Source: Desulfuromonadales bacterium | GTDB taxonomy: Bacteria > Desulfobacterota > Desulfuromonadia > Desulfuromonadales > Geopsychrobacteraceae | Direction: 5' to 3' | Assembly: GCA_016931615.1 (NCBI GenBank) | Contig: JAFGEL010000108.1 | Coordinates: forward strand, 1-34,331 | DNA: 34,331 nucleotides | Part shown: positions 17,586 through 24,654 of the stretch, piece by piece | Numbering within the stretch: the first letter of the stretch is position 1 | Layout of the letters: each line of letters begins with the position of its first letter | Position numbers and translations under genes: made by a program | Notes under the pieces: model-generated | Seen by the model: only the letters and a program-made list of their open reading frames with translations | Database searches by the model: none | What the model was told of the DNA's origin: nothing

Positions 17586-18272
17586 ATGGGACGCGAAGCC
17601 TGGGTTAGAATTATTCCTTTTGCCGTATTCATGGTTTTTATCGGTCTGCAGCAGGGTTTTCAGTGGCTGATCGACAATGGCCGGACGGGTTTGACCGAAG
17701 CGCAGTTGCTTTATCTCTACCCGTTTAAGGCGGTTGCAGTCGCTGTTCTGCTGTTATATTTCTGGCGTGAATACTCAGAAATTCATCGGGACGACTTTAA
17801 AAATGTTGTGCATACACTCGGCAGTCTGTGCCTGGGAATCCTGGTTTTTGTTCTATGGATCAACATGGATTGGGATTTTGCTACGTTGGGACAGTCTCGG
17901 GGTTTTGATCCATTTCTCAACACCAATCAAACGACAAGAAGCATTCTGATCGGTTTTCGTCTGTTGGGTGCGGCTCTGGTCGTGCCGGTCATGGAGGAGC
18001 TGTTCTGGCGTTCATTCCTGATGCGTTATATTGTCAATGCCAATTTCAGCAGTGTTCGAATCGGTACCTATACGCTTTCTTCTTTCCTGATTGGTTCGGT
18101 CCTCTTTGGCTTAGAGCACAACCTGGTGTTGGCCGGGATTATGGCTGGAATCGCCTATAGCCTGTTGCTCTACTGGACGAAAAGTATTTACCAGTGCATT
18201 TTAGCCCATGCGGTGACGAATCTGGCATTGGGAATTTACGTTCTGCAGACCGGTTACTGGCAGTTCTGGTAA
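17586..18272 (+). CDS. CPBP family intramembrane metalloprotease (CAAX protease-related)
   Basis: A polytopic membrane protein of the Abi/CAAX-protease (CPBP) family. The 228 residues contain several hydrophobic segments. The putative metal site includes the EE pair E137/E138 with R142 in VMEELFWRSFLMRY, H178 in FGLEHNL and H208/N212 in LAHAVTNLALG. The sequence style matches the subgroup described as CAAX prenyl protease-related and often linked to exosortase/PEP-CTERM systems, but no exosortase is present here. The ATG at 17586 follows GGAGGGG. The downstream DUF2779 gene begins 12-15 bases after its stop with its ribosome-binding site touching the stop, so the two are cotranscribed. The substrate is unknown. 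Confidence 0.88.
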   Translation: MGREAWVRIIPFAVFMVFIGLQQGFQWLIDNGRTGLTEAQLLYLYPFKAVAVAVLLLYFWREYSEIHRDDFKNVVHTLGSLCLGILVFVLWINMDWDFATLGQSRGFDPFLNTNQTTRSILIGFRLLGAALVVPVMEELFWRSFLMRYIVNANFSSVRIGTYTLSSFLIGSVLFGLEHNLVLAGIMAGIAYSLLLYWTKSIYQCILAHAVTNLALGIYVLQTGYWQFW

Positions 18273-18284
18273 AGAAGGAGGAGG

Positions 18285-19805
18285 ATGATGGGGCGTTCTG
18301 GGGCTGGTCTCAGCAAGACATTGATTCTCAAGGGTCTGCAGTGCCCCAAGGCCTTATGGCTGACCCGTCATCCACCTGCTTTTGAATTTCCCCCGCAACC
18401 CGAACTCGAAGCGAAGTTTCGCGCCGGGTCCGAGGTCGGCCAACTTGCCCAGCAGCTTGTCCCCGCCGGAATCGAAGTCCCTTATGAAGGACTTTCCATC
18501 CCCGCCCAGATAGCCCGTACCAGAGAACTGATCGATAGCGGGGCTGTGGTCATTTACGAAGCGTCATTTTCTTTTTCGGCTATTTTTGTCAAGGTCGATA
18601 TCCTGGTGCGCGAGGGCGATGCCTGGCAGATCCACGAGGTGAAGATGGGGACCTCGGTCAAAGAGGTCAACCTGGACGATGTGGCTGTTCAGCAGTATGT
18701 CCTGAACGGTTGTGGTCTGAAGGTTTCGCGGTCATTTCTTGTGCATATTGACAACAGCTATGTCCGCCAGGGTGGGATCGAAGTCGAGAAGCTGTTTCAC
18801 AGCGAGGATATCAGTGCCAGAGTCGCCGCACGCCAGCAGAGCATGCCCGAGATTGTCATGGAGTTGCGTGAAATGTTGAAGCAGCACAACGAGCCGGACA
18901 TCGATATCGGACCCTGGTGTACGGATCCCTACGAGTGCGATTTCATCCCCTGGTGCTGGCGGCATATCCCGGAAAATTCGATTTTTGATCTGCGCGGCAA
19001 TGGCGTAAAAAAGTTTGACCTCTACCGCCGCGGTATCCTGCACTTTGCGGATATCCCGCTTGACGAGTTGAATGAAAAACAGCGCCAGCAGGTTGAGGCG
19101 ACACTGCAGCAGAAGGACAGCTTCAACCCGGCGGGGATTCAGACGTTTCTCGACAGCCTCTGGTACCCGCTCTGCCATCTCGATTTCGAAACCTTCAGCA
19201 GCCCGATTCCCAAGTTCCCGGGTACGCGACCCTACCAGCAGGTGCCGTTTCAGTTTTCGCTCCATCTGCAGGCGAAAGAGGGGGCCGAGGCGCGGCATTG
19301 TGAATACCTTGCCGGGCCGGAATCAGACCCGCGCCGCGAACTCTGCGAGCAGCTGCTGGCCGCGATTCCTGCGGATGCCTGTGTGCTAACCTATAACCAG
19401 TCGTTTGAAAAAGGCGTACTGCGTGAACTCGCCGTCCGGTTTCCCGACTTGGCCGATGAGATCAACCAGAGAATCGAAAACATCCGTGACCTGATGGTTC
19501 CGTTCCGCCGGCAGGACGTCTACCGCTGGCGCATGAACGGGTCCTATTCGATCAAGGAGGTTCTGCCGGCCATGGTGCCCGAACTTTCTTACGCTGGCAT
19601 GGAGATTGCCGACGGTGCAGCGGCGATGCAGGCTTATCACGACATGTGCGCCATGGAGCCGGGAGAGGGACTGGAGCACCTGCGCGAGGCGATGCTGGAA
19701 TACTGCCGCATGGACACCCTGGCGATGGTAAGGATACTGGGTGAGCTGGAACGGTTGGTCAAAGACAACGGGTCCGTTGATTTTTGCTCTCCATCAGGGA
19801 AATAA
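18285..19805 (+). CDS. DUF2779 protein: RecB/Cas4-like nuclease fused to a DEDD exonuclease-like domain
   Basis: The 506-residue protein has two apparent nuclease modules. The N-terminal PD-(D/E)xK module shows D105 (KVDILV), the E118-x-K120 pair (HEVKMGT) and the QxxY-like VQQYV (135-139). Four cysteines, C20, C212, C218 and C224, are arranged like the iron-sulfur set of Cas4/AddB proteins (one N-terminal, three C-terminal). The C-terminal DUF2779 region has D300-x-E302 (HLDFETF), a middle TYNQSFEKG segment and late D477 (YCRMDTL), resembling a DEDD 3'-5' exonuclease. Start codons 18285 and 18288 are tandem, and the second has better spacing from AAGGAGG. Two hand-counted 60-base lines (19081, 19321) are 63 and 67 percent GC, a little above neighbours. 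The biological role is unknown; repair or defence is a guess. Confidence 0.85.
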   Translation: MMGRSGAGLSKTLILKGLQCPKALWLTRHPPAFEFPPQPELEAKFRAGSEVGQLAQQLVPAGIEVPYEGLSIPAQIARTRELIDSGAVVIYEASFSFSAIFVKVDILVREGDAWQIHEVKMGTSVKEVNLDDVAVQQYVLNGCGLKVSRSFLVHIDNSYVRQGGIEVEKLFHSEDISARVAARQQSMPEIVMELREMLKQHNEPDIDIGPWCTDPYECDFIPWCWRHIPENSIFDLRGNGVKKFDLYRRGILHFADIPLDELNEKQRQQVEATLQQKDSFNPAGIQTFLDSLWYPLCHLDFETFSSPIPKFPGTRPYQQVPFQFSLHLQAKEGAEARHCEYLAGPESDPRRELCEQLLAAIPADACVLTYNQSFEKGVLRELAVRFPDLADEINQRIENIRDLMVPFRRQDVYRWRMNGSYSIKEVLPAMVPELSYAGMEIADGAAAMQAYHDMCAMEPGEGLEHLREAMLEYCRMDTLAMVRILGELERLVKDNGSVDFCSPSGK

Positions 19806-19894
19806 TCGGACATTATTCATAGATAAAATTGAATTGCTGAACTTGCTGTGGTGTTATCAGCGCCATCCAAGCTGAATCACTCTGCAGGAGTCTT

Positions 19895-20581
19895 ATGATG
19901 ATCCTCTATATTGCGAATAAAAATTATTCATCCTGGTCATTACGCCCTTGGGTGCTGATGCGCGAACTTGGGATTTCCTTTCAGGAAAAACTGTTTCCAT
20001 TTGGGGGCGAAACCGCTTTCGAGACATTTTCCCCCTCAGGGAAAGTTCCCTGCCTGATTGATGGTGAGACAGTCGTCTGGGATTCGCTGTCCATTGTTGA
20101 ATACCTGGCGGAAGACTTCCCCGGCGTCTGGCCGGCTGATAAACAGGTACGGGCCTGGGCGCGCTCTGCGGCAGCGGAAATGCATTCAGGGTTGACCGGC
20201 CTGCGAATGACCTGCCCGATGAACTGCGGCGTGCGCGTACGCATCGAATCCATCCCGAATGCACTTGTTGCCGACCTTGCACGGCTTGATAAACTCTGGA
20301 ACGATGGTTTTTCCAGATTTGGTGGACCTTATTTAGCGGGACAAGAATTTACGGCAGTTGATGCGTTTTTTGCGCCCGTGGCCTTCCGTATCCAGACTTA
20401 CGCGCTTGAACTGTCAGAGCGCTCTCTTCAATACGTTGACCGGCTGTTAGCACTGCCGTCCATGCAAGAATGGTATTTTGCCGCGTTGGAGGAAATCTGG
20501 CGGGACGAAAGGCACGATGAAGAAATTTTTCAGGCAGGTATCCTGCTTGCCGACTTGAGGCGTCCACAATCTGAAGGCTGA
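19895..20581 (+). CDS. Glutathione S-transferase family protein
   Basis: A soluble GST-fold protein of 228 residues. The N-terminal thioredoxin-like domain begins ILYIANKNYSSWSLRPWVLM, with the S/T-rich active-site loop of MAAI/YfcF-like GSTs. It includes the cis-proline VPCLID (51-56) and the glutathione gamma-glutamyl site DSLSI (63-67). The all-helical C-terminal domain follows. Two tandem ATGs (19895, 19898) lie after AGGAG. It may act in conjugation or isomerisation of electrophiles, but many such proteins in anaerobes have no known substrate. It is separated from the DUF2779 gene by 89 bp, so it may have its own promoter. Confidence 0.88.
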   Translation: MMILYIANKNYSSWSLRPWVLMRELGISFQEKLFPFGGETAFETFSPSGKVPCLIDGETVVWDSLSIVEYLAEDFPGVWPADKQVRAWARSAAAEMHSGLTGLRMTCPMNCGVRVRIESIPNALVADLARLDKLWNDGFSRFGGPYLAGQEFTAVDAFFAPVAFRIQTYALELSERSLQYVDRLLALPSMQEWYFAALEEIWRDERHDEEIFQAGILLADLRRPQSEG

Positions 20582-20613
20582 CTGCAGTTCAAAAGTTGAG
20601 ACTTGAGCCTTCA
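20572..20613 (+). terminator. Stem-loop at the end of the GST gene
   Basis: TGAAGGCT (20572-20579) pairs perfectly with AGCCTTCA (20606-20613). The intervening bases can form an inner stem around TCAA-AAG-TTGA. It begins within the last codons of the GST gene. There is no proper T-tract, so it may be a weak terminator or an RNA-stabilising hairpin. Confidence 0.3.
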
Positions 20614-20734
20614 TATTGCTTTCCGTAGACGGATTGAGCTTTTGTCATTGTTGATGGTGCGGGTCAATGGCCAGTCGTGGAAACCCTGGGAAATAAAGTG
20701 CTGATATCTTGTCTTTACTCAAGGGGAGAATCGT

Positions 20735-21703
20735 TTGAATATCCTTTTCGCTGCTGCCGAGAACGCCTGGGGAGGTGTCCTGCACCGGATCAGGGAACGG
20801 CTTCATCAACACGAATATACTGTGAACGGGTCCTTTGATATTGATTCGCTTAAAGGCTATGACGTCCTTATTCCGACAATGAGTCGGATCACTCCGGAGC
20901 TTATCGCCACGGCGGACCGATTGAAGCTGATCCAGCAATGCGGTTCAGGTCTGGAGGGGGTTGACATTGCGGCTGCCCTGTCCAAGGGCATAAATGTGGC
21001 GAACGTTCCGACCGATTTGTCAGGCAACGCGGACTCCGTGGCGGAGCTGGGGATTTATTTCATGATCGGGCTTTCCCGCGATGTTTCGCGTATGGCAAAC
21101 AGCCTGAAACAGCAACGCATGGGGGAGCCGAAAGGCTTGGCCCTTGGCGCTAAAACCGTTGGTATCATCGGTCTCGGTGGCATCGGCAAAGCCCTGGTCA
21201 GGCGGCTCAAGCCTTTCGGCGTCAGACTCATCGGCCTGAAACAAACCGGTACCGAAGCCGCCAGGACGGAACTTGAATTAGACTGGGTCGGGACACCGGA
21301 ACAGTTGCCTGAGCTGCTCAAGCAATCCGATTACGTCATCCTTGCCCTGCCTGTCAATGGCGGTACGTCCGGGCTGTTCAATGAAGATACTTTTGCGTTG
21401 ATGAAACCAACGGCCTTTGTCATCAACCTTGCCCGCGGCGGACTGATTGACCGTGGTGCGCTGGAGCGGGCCTTGAAAACCGGACAGATTGCCGGCGCCG
21501 GCCTGGATGTGTTCTGGCAGGAGCCGCCTGATCCGAAGGATCCGGTTTTTCAATACAATGTCCTGGCAACACCCCACTCGGCCGGTTGTACCGACGTGTC
21601 GATCCAGGGGATTGCCGAGGCCGTTTGTGAGAACATCGAGAGGACAGAGCAAGGTTTGTCGCCTTTAAATGTGGCGCACGTGATATCCCGATCTGATTGG
21701 TGA
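20735..21703 (+). CDS. D-2-hydroxyacid dehydrogenase (NAD-dependent)
   Basis: Oxidises or reduces a 2-hydroxy/2-keto acid pair with NAD(P). The 322 residues contain the Rossmann motif GLGGIG (146-151) and the catalytic triad of the family: R234 in NLARGGLID, E263 in WQEPPDP and H281 in ATPHSAG. The length lacks the ACT regulatory domain of long phosphoglycerate dehydrogenases. The start is TTG at 20735, supported by AGGGGAGA eight bases upstream and by the family-typical beginning. The gene stands alone, with a strong hairpin 22 bases after its stop. The substrate is not determinable here; glycerate, phosphoglycerate or another hydroxyacid are possible. Confidence 0.92.
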   Translation: MNILFAAAENAWGGVLHRIRERLHQHEYTVNGSFDIDSLKGYDVLIPTMSRITPELIATADRLKLIQQCGSGLEGVDIAAALSKGINVANVPTDLSGNADSVAELGIYFMIGLSRDVSRMANSLKQQRMGEPKGLALGAKTVGIIGLGGIGKALVRRLKPFGVRLIGLKQTGTEAARTELELDWVGTPEQLPELLKQSDYVILALPVNGGTSGLFNEDTFALMKPTAFVINLARGGLIDRGALERALKTGQIAGAGLDVFWQEPPDPKDPVFQYNVLATPHSAGCTDVSIQGIAEAVCENIERTEQGLSPLNVAHVISRSDW

Positions 21704-21724
21704 TAGGGCCGATTTTTTAAATGA

Positions 21725-21758
21725 TTCAGTCCTGTCGATGTTGCTGGACAGGACTGAA
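21725..21758. terminator. Perfect 12-bp stem-loop after the dehydrogenase gene
   Basis: TTCAGTCCTGTC (21725-21736) pairs perfectly with GACAGGACTGAA (21747-21758) around a 10-base loop. It lies 22 bases after the dehydrogenase stop. No T-tract follows on either strand, so it may end transcription only inefficiently, protect the 3' end of the mRNA, or be an operator-like dyad. Confidence 0.45.
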
Positions 21759-21873
21759 AGAGAAGAGGACAATTGTTGGTAAAAATGAACCGTTACTCAA
21801 TCGAACGGCTCACAGGTCATTGTGGCGAAGCCGGTTATTCTCCGGATGGAAGAATAGTACTGTAAAAATACAA

Positions 21874-21898
21874 ATAACCAATATTCTTAATTGGTTAT
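21874..21898. promoter_or_regulatory. Dyad-symmetric site upstream of the CGGC gene, possible operator
   Basis: ATAACCAAT (21874-21882) and ATTGGTTAT (21890-21898) form a perfect 9-bp dyad with a 7-base AT-rich centre, 44 bases upstream of the CGGC-domain gene start. It lies in a markedly AT-rich stretch where a promoter is expected. Size and symmetry fit a dimeric repressor or activator site, but the regulator is unknown. A weak RNA hairpin is the alternative. Confidence 0.4.
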
Positions 21899-21942
21899 CA
21901 TTTATTCAACCCGCTAGGATTTTGAGAAAATAAGGAGGAGAA

Positions 21943-22389
21943 ATGAAGCCAACCAGCAAAATCGGGATCATCATCTGTGACCGCTATCGGCGATGTAGTG
22001 GAGGCAAATGTTTCAGGGCAATCAGGAACCGTGAGGGTGCATTCCGCAGATATCGAGATATGGAAATTGAAGTTGTCGGATATACCAGTTGTGACGGGTG
22101 CCCTGGAGGCAACGTTGAATATGCCGTGGACGAAATGAAAGCAAACGGTGCGCAAATAATTCATCTGGCTACCGGTTTGATTGTCGGATATCCGCCATGC
22201 CCCTATATCGTTAACTTTCATGATTATATCGAATCAAAGTATGGTCTCGAGGTTGTATACGGAACCCATCCTATACCGGAAAAGTATCTTGAGATGCATG
22301 AAAAGCTGGGGACATGGAAGAGTGATGAATGGCAGGGTATCATTCGTGCGACGTTGAACGACGAAGAGATGCGTCTGGCTTATGACTGA
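21943..22389 (+). CDS. CGGC domain-containing protein
   Basis: A small cytoplasmic protein of 148 residues with conserved-looking cysteines C12, C18, C23, C50, C53 and C86. These include C18-SGGK-C23 and C50-DG-C53-PGG, which match the CGGC family thought to bind metal or act in redox. A well-placed histidine-containing stretch (HLATGLIVGYPPCPY) follows. The function of the family is not established. The start is well defined by GGAGGAG just before the ATG at 21943. It is monocistronic, preceded by an AT-rich region with a dyad, so it may be tightly regulated, perhaps by metal. Confidence 0.85.
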   Translation: MKPTSKIGIIICDRYRRCSGGKCFRAIRNREGAFRRYRDMEIEVVGYTSCDGCPGGNVEYAVDEMKANGAQIIHLATGLIVGYPPCPYIVNFHDYIESKYGLEVVYGTHPIPEKYLEMHEKLGTWKSDEWQGIIRATLNDEEMRLAYD

Positions 22390-22473
22390 GAGAAAATCTG
22401 ATCATTAGCTTTTTGATAGCCAAATTTTTCCCGTGTTATTTCGGATACAGGAATTCTTGAGGAAAGGCTGTCT

Positions 22474-23112
22474 ATGACCCAACTGAGAACAGGTCGCCGT
22501 AAGTATTACGATATCTTTTCCAATTTTTACGATGCCTTTATTCGCATGCATTCCCGGAAGGACGAAGACGATACCCGGGGATTCCTGGTCGATGCGGCCC
22601 ATCTGGAAAACAAAACCGCACCCCGAGTTTTGGATATCTGCTGCGGAACGGGATCGGTGATCCTCACCTTTGATGAACGCTATCCGCAGGCCGTGGCGGT
22701 AGGATACGATTTTTCCCATGGTATGCTGCGCAAAGCCCAGGAAAAAAACCTCACGGGGCGGGTGATTTTCATTGAGGGGGATGCGGCGTGGCTCCCTTTT
22801 GCCGATGACAGTTTTGACGCGGTGACCTGTTCCCATGCCCTATATGAACTGAAAGGGGAGACGCGACAACTGGCCCTGGCTGAAATGAAACGGGTGGTGC
22901 GCCCCGACGGTTACGTGCTGCTGATGGAGCACGAAATCCCCAGTCATCCGGTCGTCAAGTTCCTCTTCTACATCAGGATGATGTCCATGGGTTCAAAGGA
23001 CGCGCGTGAATTTATGCAAGGTGGGACAAAGCCGCTGAAAAAAATCTTCAGCCGGGTCGCGTTAAGCCATTCCCGCAGTGGTAAAAGTAAGCTGATCAGT
23101 TGCCGGAAGTGA
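22474..23112 (+). CDS. Class I SAM-dependent methyltransferase
   Basis: A 212-residue Rossmann-fold methyltransferase of the UbiE/Methyltransf_11 kind. Motif I is VLDICCGTGS (52-61), followed by an acidic residue at the end of strand 2 (VGYDFS), then the D/P-rich EGDAAWLPFADDSFDAV stretch (101-117) and VRPDGYVLLME after it. These mark SAM binding and the fold, but not the substrate. The start at 22474 follows GAGGAAAGG. The C-terminus is short and basic, without the usual extra strand pair of larger relatives. It stands 84 bp after the CGGC gene and converges on a radical SAM gene. Confidence 0.9.
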   Translation: MTQLRTGRRKYYDIFSNFYDAFIRMHSRKDEDDTRGFLVDAAHLENKTAPRVLDICCGTGSVILTFDERYPQAVAVGYDFSHGMLRKAQEKNLTGRVIFIEGDAAWLPFADDSFDAVTCSHALYELKGETRQLALAEMKRVVRPDGYVLLMEHEIPSHPVVKFLFYIRMMSMGSKDAREFMQGGTKPLKKIFSRVALSHSRSGKSKLISCRK

Positions 23113-23220
23113 AGTCCCGTAAGCCGTTTACTCTTGCCGTCCAAATAGGATCAGGTGTCACTTGAAGGTGATAGCTGTTTGTCTGACAAATATAGGCGTT
23201 AAAGACCGTTTCCAATAGTA

Positions 23221-24558
23221 TCAAAGCAGCGCCGGTAACGGCCAGTCCTGTTCGTAGCCCGGTGGATAAAAGTTCTCCCTGGTGCGGTTGAAATAGCCGT
23301 ATTGAATCCGGGGAATCTCCTTTTTCAGCCGATCGAGCATCTTTTTAAGCCCGATACCTGACCCTTCGGCTCTCATCGATGTCCAGTAGAGCAGGGGATC
23401 GATACTTAAGTTACGCAGCTGGATCATGTCGATACCGATCTCTTCGATCAACTCCATCAACCGTTCAATTTCATCCTCCCGGTCGGTGATGCCGGGGAAT
23501 ACCAGGTAGTTGAGCATGGTGAACAGGCCGTGCTGTTTAGCCCGGCGGGCCGATTCGAGGACATCCGCGAAGCGGTAATTCCTCGGTCGGTAATAGGCGG
23601 AATAAAACTTTTCCTGAACCGAATTGAGCGAGATGCGGATGGAATCGATGCCGGCGGCAGCCAGTTTATCGATGGCATCCGGGATCGAGGCGTTGGAGTT
23701 GAAGTTGATCGTTCCTCGTGAGGTTTGACGGCGCATCTCCCTGACCGCATCGGCAATCCGGTCGGCCTGGAGGATGGGATCACCTTCACAGCCCTGGCCG
23801 AAAGAAACGATGGCGTTTTCGGCATGTTGCAGATGAGGAACCGCGACCTCGCAGAGTTCGTCGACCGTCGGGACAAAGGTCAGGCGGTCTTGACTGGCCT
23901 GACAGGCTTTTGGCTCATCCTGGAGCGAAATGCAGCCGATACACTGGGCATTACAGGCCGGTGAACAGGGCAGGGGCGCCTCCCAGCGGCCGAAGAAAAG
24001 ATTCTTGGCGGCGAAACAATGATAATCGAGAGCGCAACGTGAAAGCTGTTCAACCAACCGGTTTTGCGGTTGCTCGCTAACCCGGTTGCGCACCAGGGGT
24101 TCCAGCTTGCGGTCGTCGAAATAACGCGGTTCCCACTGACGGTTGCGGTCGACACGTACAGCAGCGACGTAAAAACGCTCTTCTTCCACACACCAGCCAA
24201 CCGCCGTGTAAGACCAGAGGGTTAATTCGACCTTTTTTTGCGTATAATCGGCAGCAGGCAGCAGGGTGCGGGTGAAGCCCGGTGTGACAAATGCCGAAAC
24301 CGCCTGAATTTTTCCTCCACCCCAGCTTCTGGGGAGTTGATCAACGGTTTTCCGTCGGCCTGACTGGCGGTCAAAACCGACCGGTGGGGTATCCGGTATG
24401 GTGAACAGACGACTGCCATCAGGCAGCGGAATCAGTTCATCGGCATCAGGGGGACGGATGCTCATGCCATTCATACCGGCCATCAGTAGATCCGGGTGTT
24501 CAAAGACCTCGCCACGCTCATCGGCAACGACGGTAAGGAAGGTTTTGGATCGATTCAT
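23221..24558 (-). CDS. Radical SAM protein of unknown function
   Basis: Contains a radical SAM core with the 4Fe-4S cysteine motif C202-x3-C206-x2-C209 (ACNAQCIGC). Downstream are SFGQGCEGDP, SAM-binding-like, and NFNSNAS, with the barrel strands ending about residue 400. The N-terminal 190 residues form a family-specific extension with no motif I recognise. The start is placed at ATG 24558 (445 residues), which has AGGTGG seven bases upstream. The frame stays open to 24819, but a longer product would overlap the divergent radical SAM gene and its extra 87 residues look non-coding. The reaction is unknown. It shares its promoter region with the divergent gene. Confidence 0.87.
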   Translation of the reverse strand: MNRSKTFLTVVADERGEVFEHPDLLMAGMNGMSIRPPDADELIPLPDGSRLFTIPDTPPVGFDRQSGRRKTVDQLPRSWGGGKIQAVSAFVTPGFTRTLLPAADYTQKKVELTLWSYTAVGWCVEEERFYVAAVRVDRNRQWEPRYFDDRKLEPLVRNRVSEQPQNRLVEQLSRCALDYHCFAAKNLFFGRWEAPLPCSPACNAQCIGCISLQDEPKACQASQDRLTFVPTVDELCEVAVPHLQHAENAIVSFGQGCEGDPILQADRIADAVREMRRQTSRGTINFNSNASIPDAIDKLAAAGIDSIRISLNSVQEKFYSAYYRPRNYRFADVLESARRAKQHGLFTMLNYLVFPGITDREDEIERLMELIEEIGIDMIQLRNLSIDPLLYWTSMRAEGSGIGLKKMLDRLKKEIPRIQYGYFNRTRENFYPPGYEQDWPLPALL

Positions 24559-24620
24559 TTCATAGCCACCTTTCTCGCCGGAGGAGCATAGCACAGCCGT
24601 TCTGTGGCGACAATTTCTCG

Positions 24621-24648
24621 TTGACTTGCGAACTGTGGGGGGTATCCT
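24621..24648 (+). promoter_or_regulatory. Promoter of the DUF4080 radical SAM gene, possibly leaderless
   Basis: TTGACT (24621-24626; 5 of 6) and TATCCT (24643-24648; 4 of 6) are 16 bases apart. The -10 ends six bases before the ATG at 24655, so transcription would begin at or next to the start codon. The only purine-rich tract (GGGGGG) lies within the spacer. Confidence 0.45.
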
Positions 24649-24654
24649 GCGATC

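Noticed and set aside
21721-21933. A 70-codon frame in the gap before the CGGC gene
   Set aside because: It runs through the 12-bp hairpin and the AT-rich dyad, has no ribosome-binding site and has no recognisable feature. The region is better read as regulatory.
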